19,208 nt of DNA from Caldisericaceae bacterium (lineage in GTDB: Bacteria; Caldisericota; Caldisericia; Caldisericales; Caldisericaceae). The notes beneath the pieces are model-generated. The model searched no databases. It saw nothing but the letters and a program-made list of their open reading frames with translations, and was not told the origin of the DNA. The number at the start of each line of letters is the position of its first letter. The stretch's first letter is position 1. Positions 1 to 8,417 of the stretch are shown one piece after another. The DNA lies in contig JAGHAO010000169.1 in the NCBI GenBank assembly GCA_021161495.1, forward strand, positions 1 to 19,208, given 5' to 3'. Both the position numbers and the translations under genes were made by a program.

Positions 1-726
1 AAGAAAGAGAACCCTTGATGTTTGCTCCCAGGAGTAGTATAAAACCGGAATATGTTCGTTGTTTGCGATATGAGACGCAACTTTCAGCATAAAGTTGGTT
101 TTTCCTCTTCTCGGTGCGCCTGCAAGTGCGTAATAAAACCCCCTTCTTGCTCCGGAAAGAGATTCCGTTAGCAGATGATAGGGCTCTATGGAATACCCAA
201 GTATGTGGTTATCGGAGTTTTCCCTGTTTTCCACTTCACTTGAAAACATTATAAGCTGAGTCCTGACAGGATTCAGACTTTTTTTAACTCTCCCCTGGAT
301 GATTTCTCGCACTTCATTTATTATATTTCCCACGAATTCGGTAAGATCTTCTTTTTTGTTTGCTGTTTCTACGTATTCTTTTATTCTTTTGCTTATGCTG
401 AGCAGTTCTTTTTCTGCTTTTCTCTTTTTTAATATATCAATATAACTTATCAATGCTTCTAAGGATACGGGCTCTACTTTGAACGCTTTTTCCACTAATT
501 CCTTCATCTTGTCCGTGTAAACTCCCGCATCTTCCAGTGAAATTGCAAGGGTTTCCGGGTCAGAAGTGCTGTTTGCCTTTGAGAATTTCTTGATTAGTAA
601 ATCAACAAGCAGTCTTTCTTCTTTTTTTTCGAACAGATCTTTTGAAATACCGTGCTTTATGGCGTTAATCAAAAGAAATTTGTCTTGAATAATGGAACCT
701 ATTAATTTTTGTTCTATTTCTTCCAT
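1..726 (-). CDS. DnaB-like replicative helicase family protein (partial, C-terminus beyond left edge)
   Basis: The frame is open from an ATG at 726-724 to the left edge, giving the first 242 residues. Residues 1-145 are helical and resemble the DnaB N-terminal domain, starting MEEIEQKLIGSII and followed by a long helical linker. Residues about 185-242 start a RecA-fold ATPase: LSGARRGF, then a Walker A GAPRRGKT (203-210), then VLYYSWEQ (228-235), where DnaB usually has a strand followed by a SLEM-type motif. DnaB is the hexameric 5'-3' fork helicase. The Walker A and the SWEQ motif differ from typical housekeeping DnaB, so this may be a second DnaB-like paralogue. Its start overlaps the end of the upstream amidohydrolase gene by 13 nt, so it is probably the fourth gene of the minus-strand cluster. 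The conserved C-terminal DnaB motifs lie outside the window, so the subfamily is unproven. Confidence 0.72.
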   Translation of the reverse strand, partial: MEEIEQKLIGSIIQDKFLLINAIKHGISKDLFEKKEERLLVDLLIKKFSKANSTSDPETLAISLEDAGVYTDKMKELVEKAFKVEPVSLEALISYIDILKKRKAEKELLSISKRIKEYVETANKKEDLTEFVGNIINEVREIIQGRVKKSLNPVRTQLIMFSSEVENRENSDNHILGYSIEPYHLLTESLSGARRGFYYALAGAPRRGKTNFMLKVASHIANNEHIPVLYYSWEQTSRVLFL

Positions 727-2201
727 ACCGTTTCTCCCTTAATTATTGTTGCGATGGTTTTTATTCTTTCGGAATCAAAGTCTTCCGTAAGCGGTTTGTT
801 TAACAAAGTAAAGTCTGCATTCATATTTCTGATTATACGCCCTCCCTCCTTTTCAAAAAAGTTTGCTCTTGCTCCGTTTTCGGTATAACATCTCACAGCA
901 TCTTTTAAGGTGATGTTTTTTTCGTTTTCCCTAAATATAGCCGTATATATTCCTTCGGGGACATTCGGAGGCACAACAGGGGCATCGGAACCAAACGCAA
1001 CTACTTTATTTATAGATAATAAGAATGCCCAGTCGTATGCATGCGGGTAATCTTCCAAACCGTATTTTTGCAGAAGGTTTTTGTCGTATTTGTAGTGCGC
1101 AGGTTGCATTGATGCGATAAATTCGGTGTTTTCTATGAGGGAAAGATCATCTTCGCTTATAAATTGCATATGCTCTATTCTGTTCCGCATTTCCGGTTTT
1201 CCTGACTTTGAGAATGCATTGAGGGCCATATCCACTGCTTTGCTCCCTATTGCATGCACTGCAACCTGAAGCCCGTTTCCGTTCGCCTTTTTTACTATTT
1301 GTTGAAATTCTTCTTCTGTGAGAGTTTGCATTCCGTTAAACGGGACTTTTTCATTCATAAGTGCCGTTTGTGAGCCCAATGAACCGTCCAAAAAGCATTT
1401 TACGGGCCCGATTCTGAAAAATGTACCGCCTTGCCCTGTTTTAACGGAATTTTTAATTGCATCGTCAAGTAATTTACATTTGATGCCTTGAAAAGTTCTT
1501 ATTTTTAACTCCTTGTTTTTATCGGCTTTTTCCAATTTATCAAATATCTCGTAATCAAAATTTGTAATTCCCGTAATACCCATTGAAAGAAGATAATTTA
1601 TAGCTTTTCGGATACTTTCATCCGAGGCGGGCTTGTCTATGATAAATCTGACATTTTCAATCGCTCTGTCTTTCAAAATGCCGATGAATTTTCCGTTGCG
1701 TTTTGCAACAACTCCTCCTTCGTATTCCTTTACGGCGATTTCATACTTGTTCAAAAGGGCTCTGTTTACAAAAACCGTGTGCTCGTCGCTACTTATCACT
1801 ATCAGCGGTGTGTTTGTGTTGTTGAAAAGAAGTTCCCATTCGTTTTCGGTTGCTTTATTAAAATCGAAATTAAAGATGTGCACTTCTTCTCCGTCGATAC
1901 TTGAGGCAACTTTTTTTATTTCATTTGTTGTAGCAAAGTTTCTTGCGTCTGTTCCCTCGAAAGTCTTTGCAAGCATATTCAAATGTATATGGCTGTCAAT
2001 AAATCCGGGATAAAGTGCTCCGTCAAATTTTACTTCTTTGGTAAAAGGGAATTGCTCCCTTATTATCTCTCTTTTTCCTGTTTCGATTATTCTGCCGTTT
2101 TCCGTAAGCACTCCGTATTTTCTTTTGTGGGTCCCGTTTACATATACGTAATCCGCGCTGAATAGCACTCTGTTTTTTTCTTTTTTCTTTATTCCGAACA
2201 T
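714..2201 (-). CDS. YtcJ-like metal-dependent amidohydrolase (Amidohydrolase_3 family)
   Basis: This 495-residue protein has the architecture of the YtcJ/Amidohydrolase_3 group of TIM-barrel metal hydrolases. An N-terminal beta-sandwich part leads into GALYPGFIDSHIHLN, with the metal-binding HxH at H71 and H73. Further family motifs follow: FLDGSLGSQTALM, VAVHAIGSKAVDMAL with a metal-site His, RIEHMQF, and AFGSDAPVVPPNVPEGI with the catalytic-type Asp. Such enzymes hydrolyse C-N bonds in amide-like small molecules. The substrate cannot be read from the sequence. No signal peptide is seen, so it should be cytoplasmic. The start codon overlaps the stop of the upstream GerMN gene by one base (TAATG), which indicates translational coupling. 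The family call is firm; the function is open. Confidence 0.9.
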   Translation of the reverse strand: MFGIKKKEKNRVLFSADYVYVNGTHKRKYGVLTENGRIIETGKREIIREQFPFTKEVKFDGALYPGFIDSHIHLNMLAKTFEGTDARNFATTNEIKKVASSIDGEEVHIFNFDFNKATENEWELLFNNTNTPLIVISSDEHTVFVNRALLNKYEIAVKEYEGGVVAKRNGKFIGILKDRAIENVRFIIDKPASDESIRKAINYLLSMGITGITNFDYEIFDKLEKADKNKELKIRTFQGIKCKLLDDAIKNSVKTGQGGTFFRIGPVKCFLDGSLGSQTALMNEKVPFNGMQTLTEEEFQQIVKKANGNGLQVAVHAIGSKAVDMALNAFSKSGKPEMRNRIEHMQFISEDDLSLIENTEFIASMQPAHYKYDKNLLQKYGLEDYPHAYDWAFLLSINKVVAFGSDAPVVPPNVPEGIYTAIFRENEKNITLKDAVRCYTENGARANFFEKEGGRIIRNMNADFTLLNKPLTEDFDSERIKTIATIIKGETVWKK

Positions 2202-3460
2202 TAATACTTCACCCCGTTTATGAAAAGAGTTATGTGTGATACCGCGGGAAATTCAAGGTATGAAAGTTTTATCTGTTCGATAAGTTCGGGTAAGTCCTCG
2301 TCTTTTATGCCGGGTGCGGAGATTTTTAATATCAACGAATTGTCTTTACCAGAGAACTCAAACGATTCGATTTTCGAGTTTTTACTAATATAGGTACCTT
2401 TGTTTTCCGGCGGAGATTTCAGCAGTTCAAAAAGTTCTGTTATCCTGTTTTTACCTTCTACCGCCTCGATTTTCGGCGTAAGGAATGTTTCCCCGTTTAT
2501 TTTTATGTAGAAATACGGAATTGCTGTCTCAGGATCACTTGCTATCCCCATAAATCTTGGTATCGGTTGCGATGTGTCCACACTTCCGTATAGCGTGTTG
2601 ATTTCTTTGCCGTCTACGAGGATCTTAACGCTTTTTATGTCGGGGAGTTCCGTAAGCGAATTGACAACTGCAAGAATCCGCGTCTGCTCTCCTTGTGAGC
2701 CGATGGAGTGTTCCAATATTTCTTTGCTAAAATCCACCACCCCTGTGCCTCCGGATTTTATATAGAAGTCGTTTATTTTTGTGCCTCGAGGGATTGTTGT
2801 TCCGAATGGCCCGTTCAACAACTCTTTTAATATTTCTTTTCCGAGTTCTACGGGATTTTGCACGGAAAGCACATTCCTTTTTTGAACGACGAGTTCCGAA
2901 AGATCCGGTGATGCGTAATATACGAATACGTCTTTTCCGTCAGGTAGTGCCGAGTTGAGGTGTGCTAACGGCTTATCGATTTCTATGTATCTTGAAAGGT
3001 ATTTTACATTCTGCCCGTCGATGGTTATGCGTATGGCGTATATATCGGGGAGTTCCGTAAGTGTGTTTACAATTCCGTAAACTCTTATCGCTTCTTTTCG
3101 CACGCTGTAAGGCTTTATCGTGCTTATCTCTTTGTTAAAATCAAGGGTGCAGATGCCGTTTTCCACGTTTACCGAATTCAATGCGGTTTCTTTGCTTAAT
3201 ACGGGAAAAACTCCGCTTTGCCCCGGGGTTTTCAAGAGTTCTATTATTTTTTTTACTTTAAGCACCGTGTTTTCGGGAAGTTCCGCTTGCACTGTTTCGG
3301 GAATAAGTTCCATTGAAATCGGATCATAGTAATATATCTTTACGCTTACTTTTTTGGGCACCGTTCTGCTTTTCATCATTAGAAACAGAGCTGTGCCCCC
3401 CAACAGGATTACGGCGAACAGTATTGCGGCAACCGCGTTTATTTTGTTACTCTTTTTCAT
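2201..3460 (-). CDS. Membrane-anchored protein with three GerMN domains
   Basis: The protein has 419 residues. A short basic N-terminus and a hydrophobic segment at about 10-29 form a signal anchor, and no lipobox Cys is visible. The exported part holds two clear GerMN domains at about 38-158 and 175-298. Both carry the family signature in which a strand ending in a DF (LDFNKEI or VDFSKEI) is followed by R..(A/G)(I/V)VN(T/S)LTELPDI and IDG or VDG. A third, more divergent copy spans about 312-419 and ends in HITLFINGVKY. GerMN domains occur in the germination protein GerM and in many envelope lipoproteins of non-sporulating bacteria, where they probably bind cell-wall material. They do not by themselves imply sporulation. 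The ATG overlaps the slipin stop by 4 nt (ATGA), and the gene is coupled to the amidohydrolase at its other end. Confidence 0.85.
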   Translation of the reverse strand: MKKSNKINAVAAILFAVILLGGTALFLMMKSRTVPKKVSVKIYYYDPISMELIPETVQAELPENTVLKVKKIIELLKTPGQSGVFPVLSKETALNSVNVENGICTLDFNKEISTIKPYSVRKEAIRVYGIVNTLTELPDIYAIRITIDGQNVKYLSRYIEIDKPLAHLNSALPDGKDVFVYYASPDLSELVVQKRNVLSVQNPVELGKEILKELLNGPFGTTIPRGTKINDFYIKSGGTGVVDFSKEILEHSIGSQGEQTRILAVVNSLTELPDIKSVKILVDGKEINTLYGSVDTSQPIPRFMGIASDPETAIPYFYIKINGETFLTPKIEAVEGKNRITELFELLKSPPENKGTYISKNSKIESFEFSGKDNSLILKISAPGIKDEDLPELIEQIKLSYLEFPAVSHITLFINGVKY

Positions 3461-4380
3461 TTACTATTTTTCTTTTTCTCCTCCGAAAAGATCTCTTTTA
3501 TCGCACCGAGGGAGCCGAGCAATGCGGAAGATTCGTAAGGCAGGAATACTTTTGTTGCAGTCCCGTTTGCCATTTTGCTGAGTGTGTCGAGATACTGTAT
3601 TGCGATAACATCCTTTGTGGGGTTTCCTTTGTGTATTCCGTCGAAGTAAAGTTCAGCGGCAGCGCCTTTTGCTTTTCCTATTGTTATCATTGCCTGCGCT
3701 TCTCCTTCCGCTTGCAGAATTTTTGCCTGCCTGTCTCCTTCGGCGGAAAGAATCTTTGCTTGTTTTTCGCCCTCGGCTCTGAGGATTGCCGATTGTTTTA
3801 CGCCTTCCGCTTCAAGCACCATTGCGCGCTTGTCTCTTTCCGCTTTCATCTGTTTTGTCATTGCTTCCTGTATTTCCGGAGGCGGGTTTATCGCTTTGAG
3901 TTCCACTCTTGTTACTTTTACTCCCCATGGGTCGGTTGCTTTATCGAGGTCCCGCCGTAAAACTTCATTTACCTTTTCCCTTGATGTAAGCAGTTCATCA
4001 AGCGTAAGATTTCCGCATATGTTACGAATTGCCGTTTGCGAAAGTTTCAGTATTGCTTGGTCCACGTCTTGAACTTCGTATGTCGCTTTTACCGGATCCG
4101 TTATCATATAATACATTACATTGTCAATTTTCACCACTACATTGTCTTTTGTAATTATCTCCTGAGAGGGGTAATCCCATACTTGTTCTCTCAAATCCAC
4201 CACTTTTCTTACAGATTCAATAAAAGGGACAAGCACGTGCAAACCAGGTCCCAATTTTCTCGAATATTGCCCTAAACGCTCCACCACTGCTGCTGTTGCT
4301 TGCCTTACAATAATTACGCTCCTTGCCGCTATGATCAGTACGACAACAATAAGCAAAACCCATAAAATGAGCGAACCCAT
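3457..4380 (-). CDS. SPFH/stomatin-family slipin (QmcA-like)
   Basis: This 307-residue SPFH (band 7) protein scaffolds membrane microdomains as a large oligomer. An N-terminal membrane segment (about 4-20) is followed by VRQATAAVVERLGQYSRKLG and PGLHVLVPF, the usual entry to the SPFH domain (about 25-185). After it comes a helical coiled coil with four 11-residue AEG repeats (191-234), then a short hydrophobic tail region typical of prokaryotic stomatins. The start is supported by a strong Shine-Dalgarno, AGGAGG, a few bases upstream on the minus strand. Many bacterial slipins sit beside an nfeD gene. None is seen in this cluster, where a GerMN protein takes the adjacent place. It is the first gene of the minus-strand cluster, driven from the divergent promoter region shared with pth. 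Confidence 0.93.
   Translation of the reverse strand: MGSLILWVLLIVVVLIIAARSVIIVRQATAAVVERLGQYSRKLGPGLHVLVPFIESVRKVVDLREQVWDYPSQEIITKDNVVVKIDNVMYYMITDPVKATYEVQDVDQAILKLSQTAIRNICGNLTLDELLTSREKVNEVLRRDLDKATDPWGVKVTRVELKAINPPPEIQEAMTKQMKAERDKRAMVLEAEGVKQSAILRAEGEKQAKILSAEGDRQAKILQAEGEAQAMITIGKAKGAAAELYFDGIHKGNPTKDVIAIQYLDTLSKMANGTATKVFLPYESSALLGSLGAIKEIFSEEKKKNSK
3679..3810 (-). repeat. Four 11-residue AEG coiled-coil repeats inside the slipin
   Basis: Residues 191-234 of the slipin consist of successive units of the form AEGxxQxxIL at exactly 11-residue (33-nt) spacing, starting at residues 191, 202, 213 and 224. The hendecad period is what is expected of the stalk helix of SPFH oligomers. At the DNA level the units are related but not identical, so this is an old protein repeat and not a recent tandem duplication. 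Confidence 0.8.
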
Positions 4381-4404
4381 ATCTGCCTCCTAACTTTTTT
4401 CTTT

Positions 4405-4432
4405 ATTTTACTCTTATTTGTTTTTCTTGCAA
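4405..4432 (-). promoter_or_regulatory. Promoter for the slipin-GerMN-amidohydrolase-DnaB cluster
   Basis: On the minus strand, TTGCAA (4432-4427) is followed by a 16-nt spacer and TAAAAT (4410-4405), which matches the sigma-70 -10 consensus at 5 of 6 bases. Transcription should start near 4398, giving a leader of about 18 nt that holds the AGGAGG ribosome site before the ATG at 4380. The -35 hexamer is palindromic and is shared with the divergent promoter for pth. This is a prediction from sequence only. Confidence 0.6.
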
Positions 4433-4454
4433 TAAACTCCCAAATCCTTAGAAT
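4427..4454 (+). promoter_or_regulatory. Promoter for the pth-mfd-mazG cluster
   Basis: TTGCAA (4427-4432), a 16-nt spacer and TAGAAT (4449-4454; 5 of 6 consensus bases) form a sigma-70-type promoter with an expected start near 4461. It uses the same -35 hexamer as the minus-strand promoter, with identical spacing, so two polymerases could not occupy both at once. Confidence 0.58.
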
Positions 4455-4467
4455 ATCTTTTGTAAGC

Positions 4468-4473
4468 GAGGTG
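4468..4473 (+). promoter_or_regulatory. Ribosome binding site that decides the pth start
   Basis: GAGGTG at 4468-4473 lies 7 nt before the ATG at 4481 but only 1 nt before an upstream in-frame ATG at 4475. Normal spacing favours 4481, which also gives the typical Pth start MFIVVGLGN without two extra residues. Confidence 0.7.
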
Positions 4474-4480
4474 AATGTAT

Positions 4481-5080
4481 ATGTTTATAGTTGTCGGTCT
4501 TGGAAATATCGGTGATGAATACGAGGGAACGAGGCATAACGCCGGTTTTGCGGTGATTGACGAACTTTCACGAAGGTGGAAGATAGTTCCTAAAAAAATC
4601 AAGTACCAATCGTTTTACGCCCAAGGAATCATAAAAAGGGGTGAAGTAAAAGAACAAGTGGTTATTGCGAAGCCTCTCACCTATATGAATCTTTCCGGGC
4701 GTGCGGTGAAGTCGCTTCAATATGCGTTTGAAATTCCTGCGGACCACATAATAGTAATCCATGACGACCTTGATCTTCCCGTGGGCAAGGTAAAGATTAA
4801 AAAAGGCGGGGGAGACGGTGGCCATAAAGGCTTATACTCCATTATATCGCTGATAGGCCCGGATTTTATTCGGGTAAGAGTTGGAATAGGGAGGCCGGAG
4901 CGTAAAGAGGATGTAATTGATTATGTATTGTCAAGATTCGGGAAGTACGATCTTCCTGTTTTTGAAGAAGCGGTTATAACCGCTGCGGATGCAACGGAGG
5001 ATATTATTTTCGAAGGGATCGAGAAGGCGCAGTGGAAGTATAACACGCGGAATAAAAACAATGGGGAAACTGAGATTTAA
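4481..5080 (+). CDS. pth: Peptidyl-tRNA hydrolase
   Basis: Pth hydrolyses the ester bond of peptidyl-tRNAs that fall off ribosomes and so recycles tRNA. The 199-residue protein shows the bacterial Pth motifs in order: VVGLGNIGDEYEGTRHNAGF, with the catalytic-type His in TRHN; KPLTYMNLSGRAV; IVIHDDLDLPVGKVKIK, with the acidic pair that activates the His; and GGGDGGHKGLYSII. In E. coli and many other Pth proteins the last motif reads GGHNG. Here the Asn position is Lys, as I would expect only in part of the family. The length is normal. It is the first gene of a cluster and overlaps mfd by 20 nt. The start at 4481 is chosen from the ribosome-site spacing; 4475 is the alternative. Confidence 0.96.
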   Translation: MFIVVGLGNIGDEYEGTRHNAGFAVIDELSRRWKIVPKKIKYQSFYAQGIIKRGEVKEQVVIAKPLTYMNLSGRAVKSLQYAFEIPADHIIVIHDDLDLPVGKVKIKKGGGDGGHKGLYSIISLIGPDFIRVRVGIGRPERKEDVIDYVLSRFGKYDLPVFEEAVITAADATEDIIFEGIEKAQWKYNTRNKNNGETEI

Positions 5081-8000
5081 AGATCTTTTTAAGGACGTTT
5101 CTTTTACAGATAAACTTCGAGAGCGGAGCATTAAAGATATCGAGGGTGAATACACGGTTCTCTTGCATGCCCTCATTAATGAATTTCGTGGTAATGATTT
5201 TCTCATTATCGTGAACGATAGCAAAGAGGCTCAAATTGTTGAAAGTGCAATAAACGAAGCGATTTCCTATCCCGGATTCGGAATGTTCCCTTTTGAAAAC
5301 GGCGTTGCAAGTAAAGAGCAGGTGGAAGCGAAATTCCGTTTTTTCGACGAGTTTTTTAATAAGAAAAGGCGAATAGTCGTCTCTTCTCTCAGTGCGATTT
5401 TTGACGCAATTCCGCTTGCATCCTCTAAAAAACCGCTTTCCGTTGCGGTAGGGGATTCCGTAAGGTTAACTCATTTGATAAATGTATTTTCCGGGTTCGG
5501 TTATGAAAGAGTTCCAGAAATTTCCGAAAAAGGCGAGTTTTCCGTGAAAGGGGATATCGTCGACGTGTTTCCTTTTTTCAGCGAATTTCCTTTCAGGATT
5601 TATTTTAATGAGAACACGATCGAGAACATAAAACTTATTGACCCTTCCACTATGCTTTCTTCTTCGCGTGTCAAGAAAGTGAAAATCTACCCCGCTTCTT
5701 TTTACGGCACGGGGGATAAATGCGTGAAGGAACTTTCCGAAAAGATAAAGAAAATCGCCCGCAGTAAAGAGGAGTTTGAAAAGAATCTTCTCGTTATGGA
5801 TGCGGAAAAAATAATGCGTGGCGAGAATGTCGGAGTGAATTACTACCCTGCTTTTTTAGGGAAGGGCATTCTCGGATATAAAACGCTTTTTGATTATGCG
5901 AAAGATTTTGTAAAAGTGCAATTCGGAAAAATAGATTTCGAGGAATTTGAAAAAAGTGCGAAAAGCATATACGAAAAAAGTGTCGAAGTAGGGGACATCA
6001 CAGACCTCGGATTTGACAGAGTCGAAAAATTTTTGAATGAAGTCCGCAATAATTTTGATTTTATTTTTAGAAATCTGTCCGGCGAAGAAGCATTGAAACT
6101 GCCTATAACACCTATGCCGGAAAATTTTTCCGCACTCTCTTCCCTGAAAGAATTTGTTTTAAGCTATTTGAAGGAAAAATCGGTAATTATCATCACCGAA
6201 CAGGTTGACAGGGTGAAAGAACTGCTATCCCTGTACGAACTTGTCCCTAAAACGAGGTTTTCGGGAGAGAGGGGCCTGTACCTGTTGAAAGGATTTGCAA
6301 ATAGAGGTTTTGAAACGGATAAAGCCATTATTTTAACGGACAAGGAACTTTTTCCCCGCTACGAAATAAGAAAAACATCTAAGAAGCCGTTTTTTAGCAA
6401 GAAAATAACATCCGTGGAAGAGTTAAACGAAGGGGATTATGTGGTGCACAAGGATTTCGGGATCGGAATTTTCCGGGGGCTTAAAACGTTCGTAAGAAAC
6501 GGAACGGAAGAAGAATTTTTGCTTATAGAATACAGAAACGGCGAAAAACTCTACGTCCCGATGGAGAGAATAGGATATGTGGAGCGGTATATAGGTGACA
6601 GGCGTGTTGTTGCGTTGAATAATCTTCACGGCAAGGAGTGGAGCAAAACAAAGCAAAAGGCATTGGAAAATGCAAAAATGCTTGCAAGAAAACTTTTGAG
6701 AATAGAGGCGGAGAGGAAACTAAAAGGCGGGTTTTCTTTCAAGCCGTTCCCTACCGAAGAAAAAATTTTGGCACTTTCATTTCCGTATGAACTTACGGAG
6801 GATCAGCAAACTGCATTACGGGACGTTTTTAATGATATGGAAAGCGGCGAACCTATGGACAGAATTATCTGCGGGGACGTAGGTTACGGAAAAACGGAAA
6901 TTGCCGTTAGGGCGGCGTTCAGGGCGGTTATGAACGGTAAGCAGGTGGCATTCCTCGTGCCTACCACTGTTCTTGCTTTGCAGCACGAGAGAACGCTCAG
7001 GGAAAGGCTTCATATGTTTCCCGTAGAGATAGGAATGCTTTCCCGGCTTACATCGACAAAGGACAAAAAAAGAATACTGAAAAAGCTTGCGGACGGAACA
7101 ATGGACATTGTCGTAGGGACTCACAGGCTGCTTTCAAAAGACGTAAAGTTTAAGGATTTGGGGCTTCTTATAATAGATGAAGAGCAGAGGTTCGGAGTAA
7201 AGGACAAAGAAAAGATAAAAGAACTTCGGGCGAATATCGATTTGCTTACGCTTACCGCAACCCCGATTCCGAGAACGCTGCACTCCGCACTTATAAGATT
7301 AAAAGACATTTCTCTCATAAATACGCCTCCTCCCGGAAGGCTTCCCGTAAAGACATTTGTTCTTCCGTTCGACTGGGAAACGGTGAAAAACGCGGTAAAT
7401 TACGAATTGGAGAGAAACGGACAGGTATTTGTTATCCATAATAAGATCGAAGACATATATTCTTTTGCCGAAAAATTTCGGTATGCGTTGGGAAGAGAGG
7501 CGAAAATTGCCGTTGCGCACGGAAAAATGAATAAATACGAACTTGAGGATGTAATGCTTTCCTTCTACAGAGGGGAGACACAGGTTCTTATCGCTACGAC
7601 AATTGTTGAAAACGGCCTTGATATTCCCTCTGTAAACACGCTTATAGTGGACGGTGCGGAAAATTTCGGCCTCTCGCAAATGTATCAATTGAGGGGAAGA
7701 ATAGGCCGTTCGCATATCAATGCTTTTGCCTATTTCCTGTTTACTCCGAACAAAGGTTTAAAGGCAATCTCGGAGGAAAGGCTCGAAACGATAAAAGAAT
7801 TCACCGGCGTGGGTGCGGGCATAAAAATAGCAATGAAAGATTTGGAATTGAGGGGTGCGGGAAATATTTTAGGCAAAGAGCAACACGGGCATATCGTTTC
7901 CGTAGGGTACGGGATGTATGTGAGTTTATTGGAGGAAGCGGTAGCCGAACTTAAAGGAGAAAAGAAAATACCGGTAAAGGATGTCTTGATTCGTATTGCG

Positions 8001-8417
8001 GAAAAGTATTATCTTCCTGCGGACTATATACCGCTTGTTTCCGAACGTATGGAATTTTATAGAAGAATTACTTCGGCAACGGATTTTTCTGAAATTGATA
8101 AAATAGAAAGCGAACTTTCCGATAGGTTTGGCAAAATCCCGAAAGTTGTAAAAAATCTGCTCGAAGTCGGAAAATGCGAGGCTTTAATGCGTAGAATGGG
8201 AATAAAAGAAATCTATCAGGAAGAAAAAAGAGTGTTCCTTTCCATTGACAAGAATCACAGAATCTCGCCAAGAGGTTTGCAATATTTGCTTGAAACGGAC
8301 GAGAGTGTTAGGATAGGGGAAGATTACCTTTCTTTTGTAACGAAAGAGGGGAAAGTACTTGAAAAATTAAGATTTGTTTTAAATTTATTAAGCGAGGAGA
8401 AAGTCAATGCGATTTAA
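5061..8417 (+). CDS. mfd: Transcription-repair coupling factor Mfd
   Basis: Mfd is a DNA translocase that removes RNA polymerase stalled at lesions and recruits the UvrA/UvrB excision machinery. The chosen start gives 1118 residues, close to a full-length Mfd. Visible parts are a UvrB-like N-terminal region (KGEFSVKGDIVDVFP), the RNA polymerase-interacting CarD-like domain from about residue 459 (DYVVHKDFGIGIFRGL), the RecG-like motor with Walker A GDVGYGKT (605-612) and DEEQRFGV (from 706), TATPIPRTL, the RGRIGRS motif, RGAGNILG, and the C-terminal TRCF domain. An in-frame ATG at 4989 would add 24 basic residues. The ATG at 5061 is preferred because it begins at the usual MGKLRFKDLF-type N-terminus and overlaps pth by only 20 nt. 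A clear Shine-Dalgarno is not seen, so coupling to pth is likely. Confidence 0.97.
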   Translation: MGKLRFKDLFKDVSFTDKLRERSIKDIEGEYTVLLHALINEFRGNDFLIIVNDSKEAQIVESAINEAISYPGFGMFPFENGVASKEQVEAKFRFFDEFFNKKRRIVVSSLSAIFDAIPLASSKKPLSVAVGDSVRLTHLINVFSGFGYERVPEISEKGEFSVKGDIVDVFPFFSEFPFRIYFNENTIENIKLIDPSTMLSSSRVKKVKIYPASFYGTGDKCVKELSEKIKKIARSKEEFEKNLLVMDAEKIMRGENVGVNYYPAFLGKGILGYKTLFDYAKDFVKVQFGKIDFEEFEKSAKSIYEKSVEVGDITDLGFDRVEKFLNEVRNNFDFIFRNLSGEEALKLPITPMPENFSALSSLKEFVLSYLKEKSVIIITEQVDRVKELLSLYELVPKTRFSGERGLYLLKGFANRGFETDKAIILTDKELFPRYEIRKTSKKPFFSKKITSVEELNEGDYVVHKDFGIGIFRGLKTFVRNGTEEEFLLIEYRNGEKLYVPMERIGYVERYIGDRRVVALNNLHGKEWSKTKQKALENAKMLARKLLRIEAERKLKGGFSFKPFPTEEKILALSFPYELTEDQQTALRDVFNDMESGEPMDRIICGDVGYGKTEIAVRAAFRAVMNGKQVAFLVPTTVLALQHERTLRERLHMFPVEIGMLSRLTSTKDKKRILKKLADGTMDIVVGTHRLLSKDVKFKDLGLLIIDEEQRFGVKDKEKIKELRANIDLLTLTATPIPRTLHSALIRLKDISLINTPPPGRLPVKTFVLPFDWETVKNAVNYELERNGQVFVIHNKIEDIYSFAEKFRYALGREAKIAVAHGKMNKYELEDVMLSFYRGETQVLIATTIVENGLDIPSVNTLIVDGAENFGLSQMYQLRGRIGRSHINAFAYFLFTPNKGLKAISEERLETIKEFTGVGAGIKIAMKDLELRGAGNILGKEQHGHIVSVGYGMYVSLLEEAVAELKGEKKIPVKDVLIRIAEKYYLPADYIPLVSERMEFYRRITSATDFSEIDKIESELSDRFGKIPKVVKNLLEVGKCEALMRRMGIKEIYQEEKRVFLSIDKNHRISPRGLQYLLETDESVRIGEDYLSFVTKEGKVLEKLRFVLNLLSEEKVNAI

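Noticed and set aside
2201..3460. GerMN and the SpoIIIAA-like ATPase as evidence of sporulation.
   Set aside because: Both families are widespread in non-sporulating bacteria, and no dedicated sporulation gene is seen in the window.
3313..3960. A long open plus-strand frame opposite the slipin and GerMN genes.
   Set aside because: It lies fully antisense to two well-supported genes, is Phe/Cys-rich as expected from a mirror of Lys/Glu-rich coding sequence, and matches no family.
4381..4480. A riboswitch or attenuator in the divergent intergenic region.
   Set aside because: The region is about 100 nt, is filled by the two promoters and ribosome sites, and shows no conserved aptamer motif or hairpin.
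4989..5060. N-terminal extension of Mfd from the ATG at 4989.
   Set aside because: It would add a basic stretch read out of frame within pth with no family support; the start at 5061 gives the normal N-terminus.
7299..7715. Minus-strand open frames within mfd.
   Set aside because: They are shadows of the conserved Mfd helicase region and show no motif of their own.
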